Part shown: piece after piece, positions 1 to 6,937 of the stretch | Position numbering within the stretch: the first letter of the stretch is position 1 | Layout: each line of letters starts with the position of its first letter | From: JAGUXG01 sp043798435 | Lineage (GTDB): Bacteria; UBA9089; UBA9088; JAGUXG01 | DNA length: 17,862 bases | Reading direction: 5' to 3' | NCBI GenBank assembly: GCA_043798435.1 | Contig: JAZDOR010000034.1 | Location: 1 to 17,862 of the forward strand | Position numbers and translations under genes: made by a program | The notes under the pieces: generated by a model | The model's database searches: none | What the model saw: the letters and a program-made list of their open reading frames with translations, nothing else | What the model was told of the DNA's origin: nothing

Positions 1-165
1 TTCTCTCTTCTGTCATCCGTCTTCCGTATTCTGTATTCTGTATTCTGACTTCTGTATTCTGTATTCTCTCTTCTGTCATCCGTCTTCCGTATTCTGTATT
101 CTGTATTCTGACTTCTGTATTCTGTATTCTGACTTCTGTATTCTGTATTCTCTCTTCTCTCTTCA
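1..165. repeat. Short-period repeat tract with a perfect 63-bp tandem duplication
   Basis: The tract is built from variants of the heptamer TTCTGTA, with TTCTGAC and TTCTCTC variants. Bases 1-63 are repeated without a mismatch at 64-126, and a shorter degenerate continuation follows to about 165. The reverse complement contains CAGAATA heptamers, the same family found at 1118-1200 and 15074-15118. Because 63 bp is 21 codons, the duplication keeps the frame of the downstream gene open. There are no unique spacers, so this is not a CRISPR array. Confidence 0.9.
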
Positions 166-2426
166 GTGCCAGCCTTCTTTATTCAAGCCAGATACCACAA
201 ACAAGCCAGATACGGGCAGAAAATTTTGTCAAAGAAGGCTTTTCTTTATACACAGAAGGCCGATATAAAGATGCCCTTATTTGTTACAAGAAGGCTTTGA
301 GCCTCTCTCCAGCCCTTGCAGATGCCTGGTATTGGCAGGGACAGACAGCCTTCAAATATGGCTTGATGGATACAGCTCATCTCTCCTTTAAGAAATATAC
401 GAAGCTCACCAATCACCCATCTACTCTACATAAGCTCCGTGTCTATTGGCCAGATGCGGAAAAAGAACTAAAAGTTACCAAGTTATTAGAAATAAAAGGC
501 GATATAAAGGATGTGGGAAGGTTTATCGCTCCTGCTGGCTTAGCCATTGATAGGCTTGACAACCTTTATATTACAGGATTTGGAAATAATTGCCTTGTCA
601 AGCTATCCCCTTTTGGAAAATTCCTTTCTAAAATTATCCACAAAGAGCTGAAGTCGCCCTTTGGGATTGCCATTGACAAAAAAGGGAATGTATGGGTCTC
701 TTCCATTACCCAACATAAAATCCTCAAGTTCTCATCAAAGGGAGAGCTTCTACTGAAATTTGGAGGAAAAGGTAAAGGTAAATCTCAGTTTTTGGGCCCC
801 AAAGGGATTGCCACAGATGAACTTGGCAATATTTATGTAGTTGACTCTGGAAATGGCAGGGTTCAAAAGTTTACTGAAAAAGGGAAGTTTCTCCTTGAGA
901 TAGCCTCTATTGGTCGCACAGAAGAGAAGCTCTTTTCGCCCTCTCAGGTGGCGATAAGCGATAATGGCAGGGTTTTTATCTTAGACTGCGGGAATAAGGC
1001 TATCAAGTGCTTTGATTCATCTGGAAATTATCTTGAAAAGATGGCGATTCCTGAGGGAGAGTATCAAAGTTTTTGCTTAAAAGACTCCTCTTTCTATCTT
1101 TTTGGAAAGAAAATATATAAATACAGAATACAGAATACAGACATCGGACATCAGAACATAGAACATAGAACCTTGAACATAGAACCTAAGATACAGAAGA
1201 CAAAATCTGAAAAAGGGATAAAATGGAGGCAGATAGGAGAGTGTTCTATGGAGCCAACAGCAGCTTTCTTGAATAGATATGGGCTTTTATATCTGGCGTA
1301 TCCAGATTCTATAATTTCGGTCTTTGGACCAGAGGATATAAAGGATAGAACTGATATTCAGATGATGAAACTGGACCTTACCCATTATCCTGTCGTCCTA
1401 TGCCACTTAGCCTTTAAGTGTAATGGAAGGGATGTCATGGGGCTTTCCCCTTCTGACTTTGTCGTCATTGAGGATAATCGGAGGATTTTTCCCTTAGGCA
1501 TGAGTGAGGTGCTGAAGGATAGAAAGGGTTTCTCCGTATCCTTGGTAGTTGAAGGGTCATCTAATATGGCTGAGAATGAGAAGATGCTGAAAAAAGGCTT
1601 ATTCTCTTTGATAGATAGCCTGAAGGGTGGCTTGCAAGCAGGCTCTCTTATCACCTTCGGAGGGGTTGATAAGACCATTTCTAAATTTACCTTGAATAAG
1701 ACAGAGCTGCGTAATGGCGTTGAAAAGATAAAATTTAGTGGCCAGGCAAATTCAAAGGCACTTTTTCAAGCTATAGATACAGCCATCTCAGAGAGCCTTG
1801 AGATTGTGGCAAAGAAGGCTATCATTGTCTTTACCTCAATAAACCTTGAAAAAGATGATAAGGAACTTAGCAGATTGATAAACTATGCCAAAAACAATGA
1901 TGTTCCTATATTTATTGCTGACTTCAGGAAAAAGGGAGAGAATAAGATTCTCTCAGTGCTTTCTGAGGAGACGAATGGAAAATATTTTGTTGTCGCCAAA
2001 GAGAAATCTTTTTATAATCTTCATAACATAATCTCTGAGGAGGTTATAGGGCAAAACTCTTACCTCCTTTACTATAAGAGCCCAATCTCAGACTTAGTGT
2101 GGGATGAAACTTGGGTTAACCTGAAGATTTCAGCGGGTCCTGTAGGGTTCTCTGCCTCATCTGATTTCTCCTATCTCATCCCAGAGGGTGGAGGGGCAAA
2201 GAAAGGGCTTGCCAGAGAATTGATAGAGGCAGAGCTTAATAAAGCAAAGGCAGCGGAAAGGGCCGAGTATCTGAAAAAGATAGAGGAGAGAAGAAAAGAG
2301 GCAAAAGAGATGTTAAAGAAGATGGAAGAGGAAGAGAAGCCTAAAGAGGAGAAGAAAGAAAAAGAGCCTGAAGAAGAAGAAGCACCTAAAGAGGAAGAGC
2401 CAAAAGAAGAAAAAGAGGGACATTAG
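3..2426 (+). CDS. TPR / NHL-propeller / von Willebrand A-like protein with Glu-Lys-rich tail, 5' partial
   Basis: The frame is open from the window edge and has no ATG or GTG before a TTG at 297, so the true start probably lies upstream. The TTG falls inside a TPR helix pair (about 216-400; the frame reads EGRYKDALICYKKALSLSP across it) and is a poor start. NHL-type beta-propeller blades follow at about 500-1080, with repeated GIAIDKKGNVWV-like strands. A VWA-like domain spans about 1380-2090, and a charged helical Glu/Lys tail spans 2220-2424. The usual MIDAS motif DxSxS reads VVEGSSNM, with Glu for Asp, so metal binding is doubtful. Bases 1118-1205 are an in-frame repeat tract giving a foreign-looking peptide (NIEHRTLNIEP). 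I see no membrane segment in the visible part. The likely role is a protein-interaction scaffold; the actual function is unknown. Domain calls are fairly secure, the start is not. Confidence 0.75.
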   Translation, partial: LSSVIRLPYSVFCILTSVFCILSSVIRLPYSVFCILTSVFCILTSVFCILSSLFSASLLYSSQIPQTSQIRAENFVKEGFSLYTEGRYKDALICYKKALSLSPALADAWYWQGQTAFKYGLMDTAHLSFKKYTKLTNHPSTLHKLRVYWPDAEKELKVTKLLEIKGDIKDVGRFIAPAGLAIDRLDNLYITGFGNNCLVKLSPFGKFLSKIIHKELKSPFGIAIDKKGNVWVSSITQHKILKFSSKGELLLKFGGKGKGKSQFLGPKGIATDELGNIYVVDSGNGRVQKFTEKGKFLLEIASIGRTEEKLFSPSQVAISDNGRVFILDCGNKAIKCFDSSGNYLEKMAIPEGEYQSFCLKDSSFYLFGKKIYKYRIQNTDIGHQNIEHRTLNIEPKIQKTKSEKGIKWRQIGECSMEPTAAFLNRYGLLYLAYPDSIISVFGPEDIKDRTDIQMMKLDLTHYPVVLCHLAFKCNGRDVMGLSPSDFVVIEDNRRIFPLGMSEVLKDRKGFSVSLVVEGSSNMAENEKMLKKGLFSLIDSLKGGLQAGSLITFGGVDKTISKFTLNKTELRNGVEKIKFSGQANSKALFQAIDTAISESLEIVAKKAIIVFTSINLEKDDKELSRLINYAKNNDVPIFIADFRKKGENKILSVLSEETNGKYFVVAKEKSFYNLHNIISEEVIGQNSYLLYYKSPISDLVWDETWVNLKISAGPVGFSASSDFSYLIPEGGGAKKGLARELIEAELNKAKAAERAEYLKKIEERRKEAKEMLKKMEEEEKPKEEKKEKEPEEEEAPKEEEPKEEKEGH
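1118..1205. repeat. Degenerate CAGAATA/GAACATA repeat tract embedded in frame in a coding region
   Basis: The run contains ATACAGAATACAGAATACAG followed by AGAACATAGAACATAGAACC and TTGAACATAGAACC. It is the same type of sequence that elsewhere in this window lies between genes (1-165 in reverse complement, 15074-15118). Here it sits inside the TPR-NHL-VWA gene between the propeller and the VWA region without breaking the frame. Confidence 0.85.
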
Positions 2427-2463
2427 TAAGTTATAAGCGTAACTGCTATAAAGGAAGCAAAAG

Positions 2464-2814
2464 ATGAAAAGAGACCAAAGATTGAATACAGAAAAAATAA
2501 CTCCTGAATTAATAAGCTATATAGTTGAAAAGATCGTTCAAGGGATTCAGCCAGAAAAAATACTCCTCTTTGGTTCGTATGCCAGAGATGATTTTAACCA
2601 GGATAGCGACCTGGATTTGTTTATAATCAAAGATGGTGAAGAATCGAGCCGTCTGATGAGACGAAAGGTAGATGCCTTATTGCGGGGACGAAAATTCGCG
2701 GTAGATTTATTGGTACGAAAATCAAAGGAAGTGGAATGGAATTTCAGAGCCAAAAATCCGTTTTATCTGTATCATATTTTTAAGGATGGAAAGGTTCTCT
2801 ATGAAAAAGAATGA
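2464..2814 (+). CDS. MNT-type nucleotidyltransferase (putative antitoxin of an MNT/HEPN pair)
   Basis: This is a 116-residue minimal nucleotidyltransferase of the pol-beta superfamily. The hallmark GSYARDDFNQDSDLDL is present: Gly37-Ser38, Asp49 and Asp51, with a third acidic residue at Asp81 (FAVDLLV). All catalytic positions are therefore intact. The size matches stand-alone MNT proteins. An AAGGA ribosome site lies about 8 bases before the ATG. Its stop lies inside the start of the following HEPN gene, the classic arrangement of MNT/HEPN pairs. In characterised MntA-HepT systems, the MNT protein neutralises the HEPN toxin by adding AMP to it. That role is inferred here from family and context. 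Confidence 0.88.
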   Translation: MKRDQRLNTEKITPELISYIVEKIVQGIQPEKILLFGSYARDDFNQDSDLDLFIIKDGEESSRLMRRKVDALLRGRKFAVDLLVRKSKEVEWNFRAKNPFYLYHIFKDGKVLYEKE

Positions 2815-3235
2815 AGAAGAGATTGAATTGGTTAAAGACTGGTTGAAGTTTGCCAGAGAAAATCTTTTATTTGCTAAGGCAGGGATAAAGGAAGATTTTT
2901 CGCCCTATCACACCATCTGTTTTATATGTCAGGGAAGTGCAGAAAAATACTTGAAAGGGTTTTTGATATGGAATGGGTGGGAACTGAAGAAGATTCACGA
3001 TCTGTCAAAACTGTTGGATTTCTGTTGTGAATATGATGATTCTTTTAAGAGTCTATTTTCCGAATGTGAATTGCTAAATGAATATATTGCGCAAGCTCGC
3101 TATCCGAGTGATTTGCCATTTGAAAGTATTAATGAAAATGATGCCAGAGAGGCTATTGAAGCCGCAGATAAGATTGAAGAATTTATTTTGAAGAAAATGT
3201 ATAAGATACGGAGAAATGGAGAAAAAGGAGAATAG
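2801..3235 (+). CDS. HEPN domain protein (partner of the MNT nucleotidyltransferase)
   Basis: This is a 144-residue all-helical protein of the HEPN family. Family signatures include the helix with CQGSAEKYLKGFLI (43-56), IHDLSKLL (65-72) and YIAQARYPSDLP (95-106). I chose ATG 2801 rather than ATG 2786 because a GGAAAGG stretch sits at proper spacing before 2801. That start overlaps the MNT gene by 14 bases, so translation is probably coupled. The catalytic Rx4-6H motif of RNase-type HEPN toxins is not visible: no Arg is followed by His at that spacing. The protein may therefore not be an active RNase, or may belong to the HEPN branch where this motif is poorly kept. A toxin-antitoxin role is an inference from the pairing. 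Confidence 0.83.
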   Translation: MKKNEEEIELVKDWLKFARENLLFAKAGIKEDFSPYHTICFICQGSAEKYLKGFLIWNGWELKKIHDLSKLLDFCCEYDDSFKSLFSECELLNEYIAQARYPSDLPFESINENDAREAIEAADKIEEFILKKMYKIRRNGEKGE

Positions 3236-3262
3236 GAGAAAGATTTTTAAGAGAATAATTCT

Positions 3263-3302
3263 ATAAATTCTTTGTGTTCTTTGTGCTCTTTGTGGTTAAA
3301 AA
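3263..3302. repeat. TTTGTG(T/C)TC short-period repeat just before the kinase gene
   Basis: The sequence TTCTTTGTGTTCTTTGTGCT continues as CTTTGTGGTTAAAA, a run of about 9-bp periodicity. On the other strand it reads AACCACAAAGAGCACAAAG, a repeat type that often yields spurious HKEHKEHKE peptides in annotations. It fills the space where a ribosome site for the kinase would be expected. Confidence 0.85.
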
Positions 3303-3310
3303 AATATTTA

Positions 3311-4246
3311 ATGGAAAGTTTTAAGTTAATCAGGCTATTGGGAGAGGGTGGGTTTGGAAAGACATTTCTGGCACAGGTTTTAGATGAGAGGCTAAAATCT
3401 GAGACAGGGGAGTTTATCGCCTTAAAACTTCCTCTTAATAAAGAGAGGGAGGAGGGTTTGGTAAAGGAGCTTATTACCAATGCCCTATTCAACCTGAAGC
3501 TACGAGGAATAAAACATCCAAATGTTGTCTCCTACCTTGGATTTTCAAGGTTCAAAGAGCATTATGGGATGATGATGGAGTATGTGGAGGGAAAGAGCCT
3601 GCGTCAGGAGCTTAGCGAAAAAAAGATACTTTCTGTTGACTCTGCTTTAGCCATAGCCGAAGGAATACTTTCTGGCTTAGCCTATGCCCATAAAGTAGGG
3701 CTTATTCATCGGGATATAAACCCATCAAATATCCTTATCAAAAGTGATGGTGTGGCTAAACTGACTGACTTTGGAATTTCCAATATTTTAGGGGACACAG
3801 AGAGTAGATATGGTCGTATGGGCACAGGCACATTTGCCTATATGCCTAAGGAGTGTGTAAAAAAGGGTTACAAAGAGGGCTTTTATTCAGATACCTACTC
3901 CTTTGGGGCAACCCTGTATGAAATGGTTACCGGAAGGCTTCCATTTGTCGGAATGAGTGGCATGGAGATAAAGAATATGATCTTATATCAACAGCCAGCA
4001 CCGCCTATCTTTCTAAATCCAGAGGTAGGAGAGAGGCTTTCTGCCATCATCCTTGCCTCCCTTGCCAAAGAGCCAGAGCAGAGGTTTCAGACAGCAGAGG
4101 AGTTTCTGGGCTTTATTAAAGAATATAGAGAAAATGAAAAGGATATAGACAGATATATGAATAGAATGGAGGAGAAGAAGGAGCCACCAAAGAAGAGGAT
4201 GTTTGTGCCAACAGGAGGCTGGGGAGAGGAAGAGCAAGTTATTTGA
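3311..4246 (+). CDS. Serine/threonine protein kinase (Hanks type), soluble
   Basis: This is a 311-residue eukaryotic-like kinase that phosphorylates Ser/Thr on proteins. Visible motifs: Gly-rich loop GEGGFG (11-16), ATP-anchoring Lys39 in FIALK, a likely helix-C Glu53, catalytic HRDINPSN (133-140; Asp135, Asn140), DFG (153-155) and SDTYSFG in subdomain IX. Two positions are unusual. The Lys normally two residues after the catalytic Asp is Asn137, and the APE motif reads MPKE. The start was placed at ATG 3311 because the upstream in-frame ATG at 3272 would translate the repeat tract. No clear Shine-Dalgarno precedes it. There is no transmembrane or sensor domain, only a charged C-terminal tail of about 45 residues. 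It may act with the nearby NHL-VWA protein, but nothing proves that. Confidence 0.88.
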   Translation: MESFKLIRLLGEGGFGKTFLAQVLDERLKSETGEFIALKLPLNKEREEGLVKELITNALFNLKLRGIKHPNVVSYLGFSRFKEHYGMMMEYVEGKSLRQELSEKKILSVDSALAIAEGILSGLAYAHKVGLIHRDINPSNILIKSDGVAKLTDFGISNILGDTESRYGRMGTGTFAYMPKECVKKGYKEGFYSDTYSFGATLYEMVTGRLPFVGMSGMEIKNMILYQQPAPPIFLNPEVGERLSAIILASLAKEPEQRFQTAEEFLGFIKEYRENEKDIDRYMNRMEEKKEPPKKRMFVPTGGWGEEEQVI

Positions 4247-4316
4247 CACAGATTTATACTGATTTTCACTGATAAAACTTAAAAATTATCTGTGAGTATC
4301 AGTGTTAATCAGTGTC
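4245..4316. repeat. Imperfect inverted repeat (31-nt arms) overlapping the kinase stop codon
   Basis: Arms 4245-4275 and 4286-4316 pair at about 25 of 31 positions around a 10-base loop. Each arm is itself made of CACTGAT/CACAGAT-like short-period units, and the first begins within the kinase TGA. It could act as a transcription terminator through its hairpin, although the T-run expected after an intrinsic terminator is absent. Confidence 0.75.
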
Positions 4317-4340
4317 TAAAAAAGGAAATTCCTATACTAT

Positions 4341-4362
4341 TAAATTAAAAATTAAAAATTGT
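4341..4362. repeat. TTAAAAA short tandem repeat
   Basis: The run TAAATTAAAAATTAAAAATT is a short A/T tandem tract in the kinase-to-small-ORF gap. It is simple sequence; I see no promoter I would defend within it. Confidence 0.6.
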
Positions 4363-4409
4363 GAAAAAATGAAAGAAAACGAATTTAATTGTGAAATTGG
4401 ATGGTTACC

Positions 4410-4529
4410 ATGAAAGAACTTCGGATTTATATTGTTCATTACGAAAAGATAAGTGGGTATCAAGCGGTTAACTTGCTGAATGGATATAAGTCTATTCATA
4501 TTTATTCTCCAAAAGAGGTGGTTGAATAA
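4410..4529 (+). CDS. Small uncharacterised protein (39 aa)
   Basis: This small ORF begins MKELRIYIVHYEKISGYQAV and ends KEVVE. I do not recognise it. Support comes from the overlaps rather than homology. Its ATG overlaps by ATGA the stop of a 14-codon ORF that starts at 4369, and its TAA overlaps by TAATG the start of the next small ORF. An in-frame ATG at 4401 is an alternative start. Chained overlaps like these fit translational coupling, but the region could also be the decayed remains of a longer gene. Confidence 0.35.
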   Translation: MKELRIYIVHYEKISGYQAVNLLNGYKSIHIYSPKEVVE

Positions 4530-4726
4530 TGAGAAAAGACAAAAAATTTGATTGCGTTCAGATGAAATGGGATATTCAACAAAAAATTGCTAAAGAGTTT
4601 GCTGATCTTTCTGATGAAAAATTAAACAGAGTTCAAATGGAAAGAATCAATAAAAATCCCATTTTAGGTCCATTTCTTAACAAAGCATGTAAGAAAAAAG
4701 AATTGTATTCCATATTTAATGTTTAA
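4529..4726 (+). CDS. Small hypothetical protein (65 aa), possibly antitoxin-like
   Basis: This 65-residue charged protein starts MRKDKKFDCVQMKWDIQQKI and is predicted mostly helical. The KKFDCV-MK start resembles unnamed small proteins often seen beside toxin genes, so an antitoxin-like role is possible but unproven. It is joined to the preceding 39-aa ORF by TAATG. No toxin-like partner of ordinary size is present; the gene ends 30 bases before the Mod methyltransferase. Composition is A+T-rich like the host genes and unlike the Mod gene that follows, which places the left edge of the restriction island between about 4727 and 4757. Confidence 0.5.
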   Translation: MRKDKKFDCVQMKWDIQQKIAKEFADLSDEKLNRVQMERINKNPILGPFLNKACKKKELYSIFNV

Positions 4727-4756
4727 CCCCATTACACCGAGAAGAAGAGGATTTTC

Positions 4757-6937
4757 ATGTCACAACTGACTGAACAAGAACAACAAGAGATCATCCGTTA
4801 TTTAGAGGCTGGCAAGCCCCTGCCGGACAAGTTTCGTTTTCTGCTGTTTGAGGACAAACGCGAGGTGGAGCTGGTCTGGAACGGTAAGACGAGCGAGGTC
4901 AGCAATCTCACCCTGCCCTTTCAGGTTATTGAGCAGGTAGATGAGCCGCGTGCTGAGAAGGACACACGCTTGCAGATGAACCTGTTCGACCTGGACGCCC
5001 GCGGCCGCCAGCTCAAGGGCTGGACGAATAAGCTCATCTGGGGCGATAACAAACTGATTCTCGCAAGCCTCAAGAATGGATCCCTGCGTGAGGAGATTGA
5101 GCAGCAGGGCGGTCTCAAGCTGATCTACATTGACCCACCCTTTGATGTAGGTGCGGACTTTTCTATGGACATAGAGATTGGCAATGACACTTTCACCAAA
5201 AAGCCCAACATTCTGGAAGAAATCGCCTACCGCGATACCTGGGGCAAGGGTGCGGATTCCTTCATTGCTATGATCTACGAAAGGCTGGTGCTGATGCGGG
5301 ATTTGCTGGCTGAGGATGGGAGTATTTATGTGCATTGTGATTGGCGGGTGAATAGTTATATTCGGTTGGTGTTGGATGAGGTATTTGGAAAGGGAAGGTT
5401 AGTCAATGAGTTACTATGGTATTATGGCGGGCCTTCTCCGGTAAAGACGGCCTATCCGAGAAAGCACGACATGATATTGCTGTATTCCAAGAGCGACGAC
5501 TATTTCTTTGAACCCCAGTATGGAGATTTGCCTGCATACTTGTTCGACCGAGCAAGGAAAGACCCAGATGGGAGACAATGGGTTGACCAAAACCTTGGAA
5601 AGCTAACTTCTGAGACCATCGATAGAATGAAGACAGAAGGCCGTGTGTTCGAAACTCAAACAGGGAATCTGAGAAGAAAGCAATACTTGGATGAAATGCA
5701 GGGGAGCCAGTTGGATGATGTGTGGGACATCCCTATCATTAACTCTCAAGCGAAAGAGGATTTGGCTTATCCCACCCAAAAACCCGAAGCCCTCCTTGAA
5801 CGCATCATCAAAGCATCCTCTAATGAAGGCGACCTTATAGCCGATTTCTTCTGCGGCTCTGGCACAACTGCGGCTGTGGCAGAGAAGCTGGGACGTAAGT
5901 GGATTGTCAGTGACCTGGGTAAGTTCGGCATTCACACTACTCGCAAGCGGATGATTGGCGTCCAGCGGCAGTTGAAAACCGAAGGTAAAAATTACCGTGC
6001 CTTTGAAATCCTCAACATGGGCAAGTACGAGCGACAGCATTACATCGGTGTCAACCCTAACCTGCGAGAGGTGGAACAGCAGAAGCAACTGGAGGAAAAG
6101 GAGGCCGCCTTCGTTGCCCTTATCCTGCGTGCCTACTGTGCTGAGCCAACCGATGGCTTTCAAACTTTCCACGGTAAGAAGGCCGGGCGGTTGGTATCGG
6201 TGGGGCCTGTCAACCTGCCAGTAACACGGCTGTTCGTGGAAGAGGTCATTCTTGAATGCAGACAGAAGCATATCACCCGTGTTGACATTCTGGGCTTTGA
6301 GTTTGAGATGGGGCTGTTCCCCAATGTGCTGGACGAGGCAAGAGCCAAGGGCATTGACATCGCCCCCAAGTATATCCCGGCTGAAGTCTTTGACAAGCGA
6401 GCCGTAGAGAAGAATCAGGTGGTCTTTCACGATGTGGCGGCTATTGAGGTCAAACCGCAGATTAAAAAGAGCAGCGTGGCGATAGAGCTAACCGACTTCT
6501 CAGTCTTTTACTCGCAAGATTCGATCTCCAACGCAGAGGCGACTCTAAAGGACAAATCCAGCAAGGTAGTAGTGGAAAAGGGGCAGATAGTGAAGGTAAG
6601 TAAGGACAAGGACGGCATTGTCAGCCGCGAGGTACTAACCAGGCACTGGACAGACTGGATTGATTACTGGGCTGTGGATTTCAACTTTGAGAGCAAGCGT
6701 GAGATCATCCGCGTAAGAAACGAAGAAAACAGCGAATGGGAAGAAGTCTGGAGCGGGGATTACATCTTTGAAAACGAGTGGCAATCCTTCCGCACCAAGA
6801 AAGACCGCTCTCTGGAACTCATCAGCGTTTTTCACGAATGTGCTCCGGGCAGACGCAAGCTGGCGACAAAGGTCGTGGACATCTTTGGCAATGACACGAT
6901 GACCATCGTCGAAGTTAGTGTAGGAGGAGAAAAATAA
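4757..6937 (+). CDS. Type III-like DNA methyltransferase (Mod subunit)
   Basis: This 726-residue protein methylates DNA at the sequence recognised by the whole complex and protects host DNA from the Res nuclease. The motif order is beta-class: catalytic DPPF (126-129) comes first and the AdoMet-binding FCGSGTT (365-371) comes later. A target-recognition region of about 130 residues (roughly 200-330) lies between them. A long C-terminal extension (about 410-726) follows, as in large Mod-type enzymes. DPPF rather than DPPY occurs in this group; N6-adenine is the expected product but is inferred. An AGAGGA ribosome site precedes ATG 4757. G+C content is clearly higher than in the flanking host genes, except in the recognition region, which suggests transfer and a swapped specificity segment. 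The stop overlaps the next start by one base. Confidence 0.9.
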   Translation: MSQLTEQEQQEIIRYLEAGKPLPDKFRFLLFEDKREVELVWNGKTSEVSNLTLPFQVIEQVDEPRAEKDTRLQMNLFDLDARGRQLKGWTNKLIWGDNKLILASLKNGSLREEIEQQGGLKLIYIDPPFDVGADFSMDIEIGNDTFTKKPNILEEIAYRDTWGKGADSFIAMIYERLVLMRDLLAEDGSIYVHCDWRVNSYIRLVLDEVFGKGRLVNELLWYYGGPSPVKTAYPRKHDMILLYSKSDDYFFEPQYGDLPAYLFDRARKDPDGRQWVDQNLGKLTSETIDRMKTEGRVFETQTGNLRRKQYLDEMQGSQLDDVWDIPIINSQAKEDLAYPTQKPEALLERIIKASSNEGDLIADFFCGSGTTAAVAEKLGRKWIVSDLGKFGIHTTRKRMIGVQRQLKTEGKNYRAFEILNMGKYERQHYIGVNPNLREVEQQKQLEEKEAAFVALILRAYCAEPTDGFQTFHGKKAGRLVSVGPVNLPVTRLFVEEVILECRQKHITRVDILGFEFEMGLFPNVLDEARAKGIDIAPKYIPAEVFDKRAVEKNQVVFHDVAAIEVKPQIKKSSVAIELTDFSVFYSQDSISNAEATLKDKSSKVVVEKGQIVKVSKDKDGIVSREVLTRHWTDWIDYWAVDFNFESKREIIRVRNEENSEWEEVWSGDYIFENEWQSFRTKKDRSLELISVFHECAPGRRKLATKVVDIFGNDTMTIVEVSVGGEK
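6922..6927 (+). promoter_or_regulatory. Strong Shine-Dalgarno for the KilA-N gene
   Basis: AGGAGG lies 9 bases before ATG 6937, inside the last codons of the Mod gene. Together with the TAATG stop/start overlap it fixes the KilA-N start and points to coupled translation. Confidence 0.8.

Noticed and set aside
1..165. Possible CRISPR array
   Set aside because: The units are degenerate 7-mers and a 63-bp direct duplication; there are no unique spacers between conserved repeats, and no cas gene lies in the window.
3247..3492. Minus-strand ORF ending in HKEHKEHKE
   Set aside because: This peptide is the translation of the TTTGTGTTC-type repeat plus antisense of the kinase; it is a known kind of spurious product.
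4802..6430. Long minus-strand ORFs opposite the mod gene (177 and 275 codons)
   Set aside because: They are antisense shadows of a clear methyltransferase gene with G+C-rich codons, and their translations show no domain or ribosome site.
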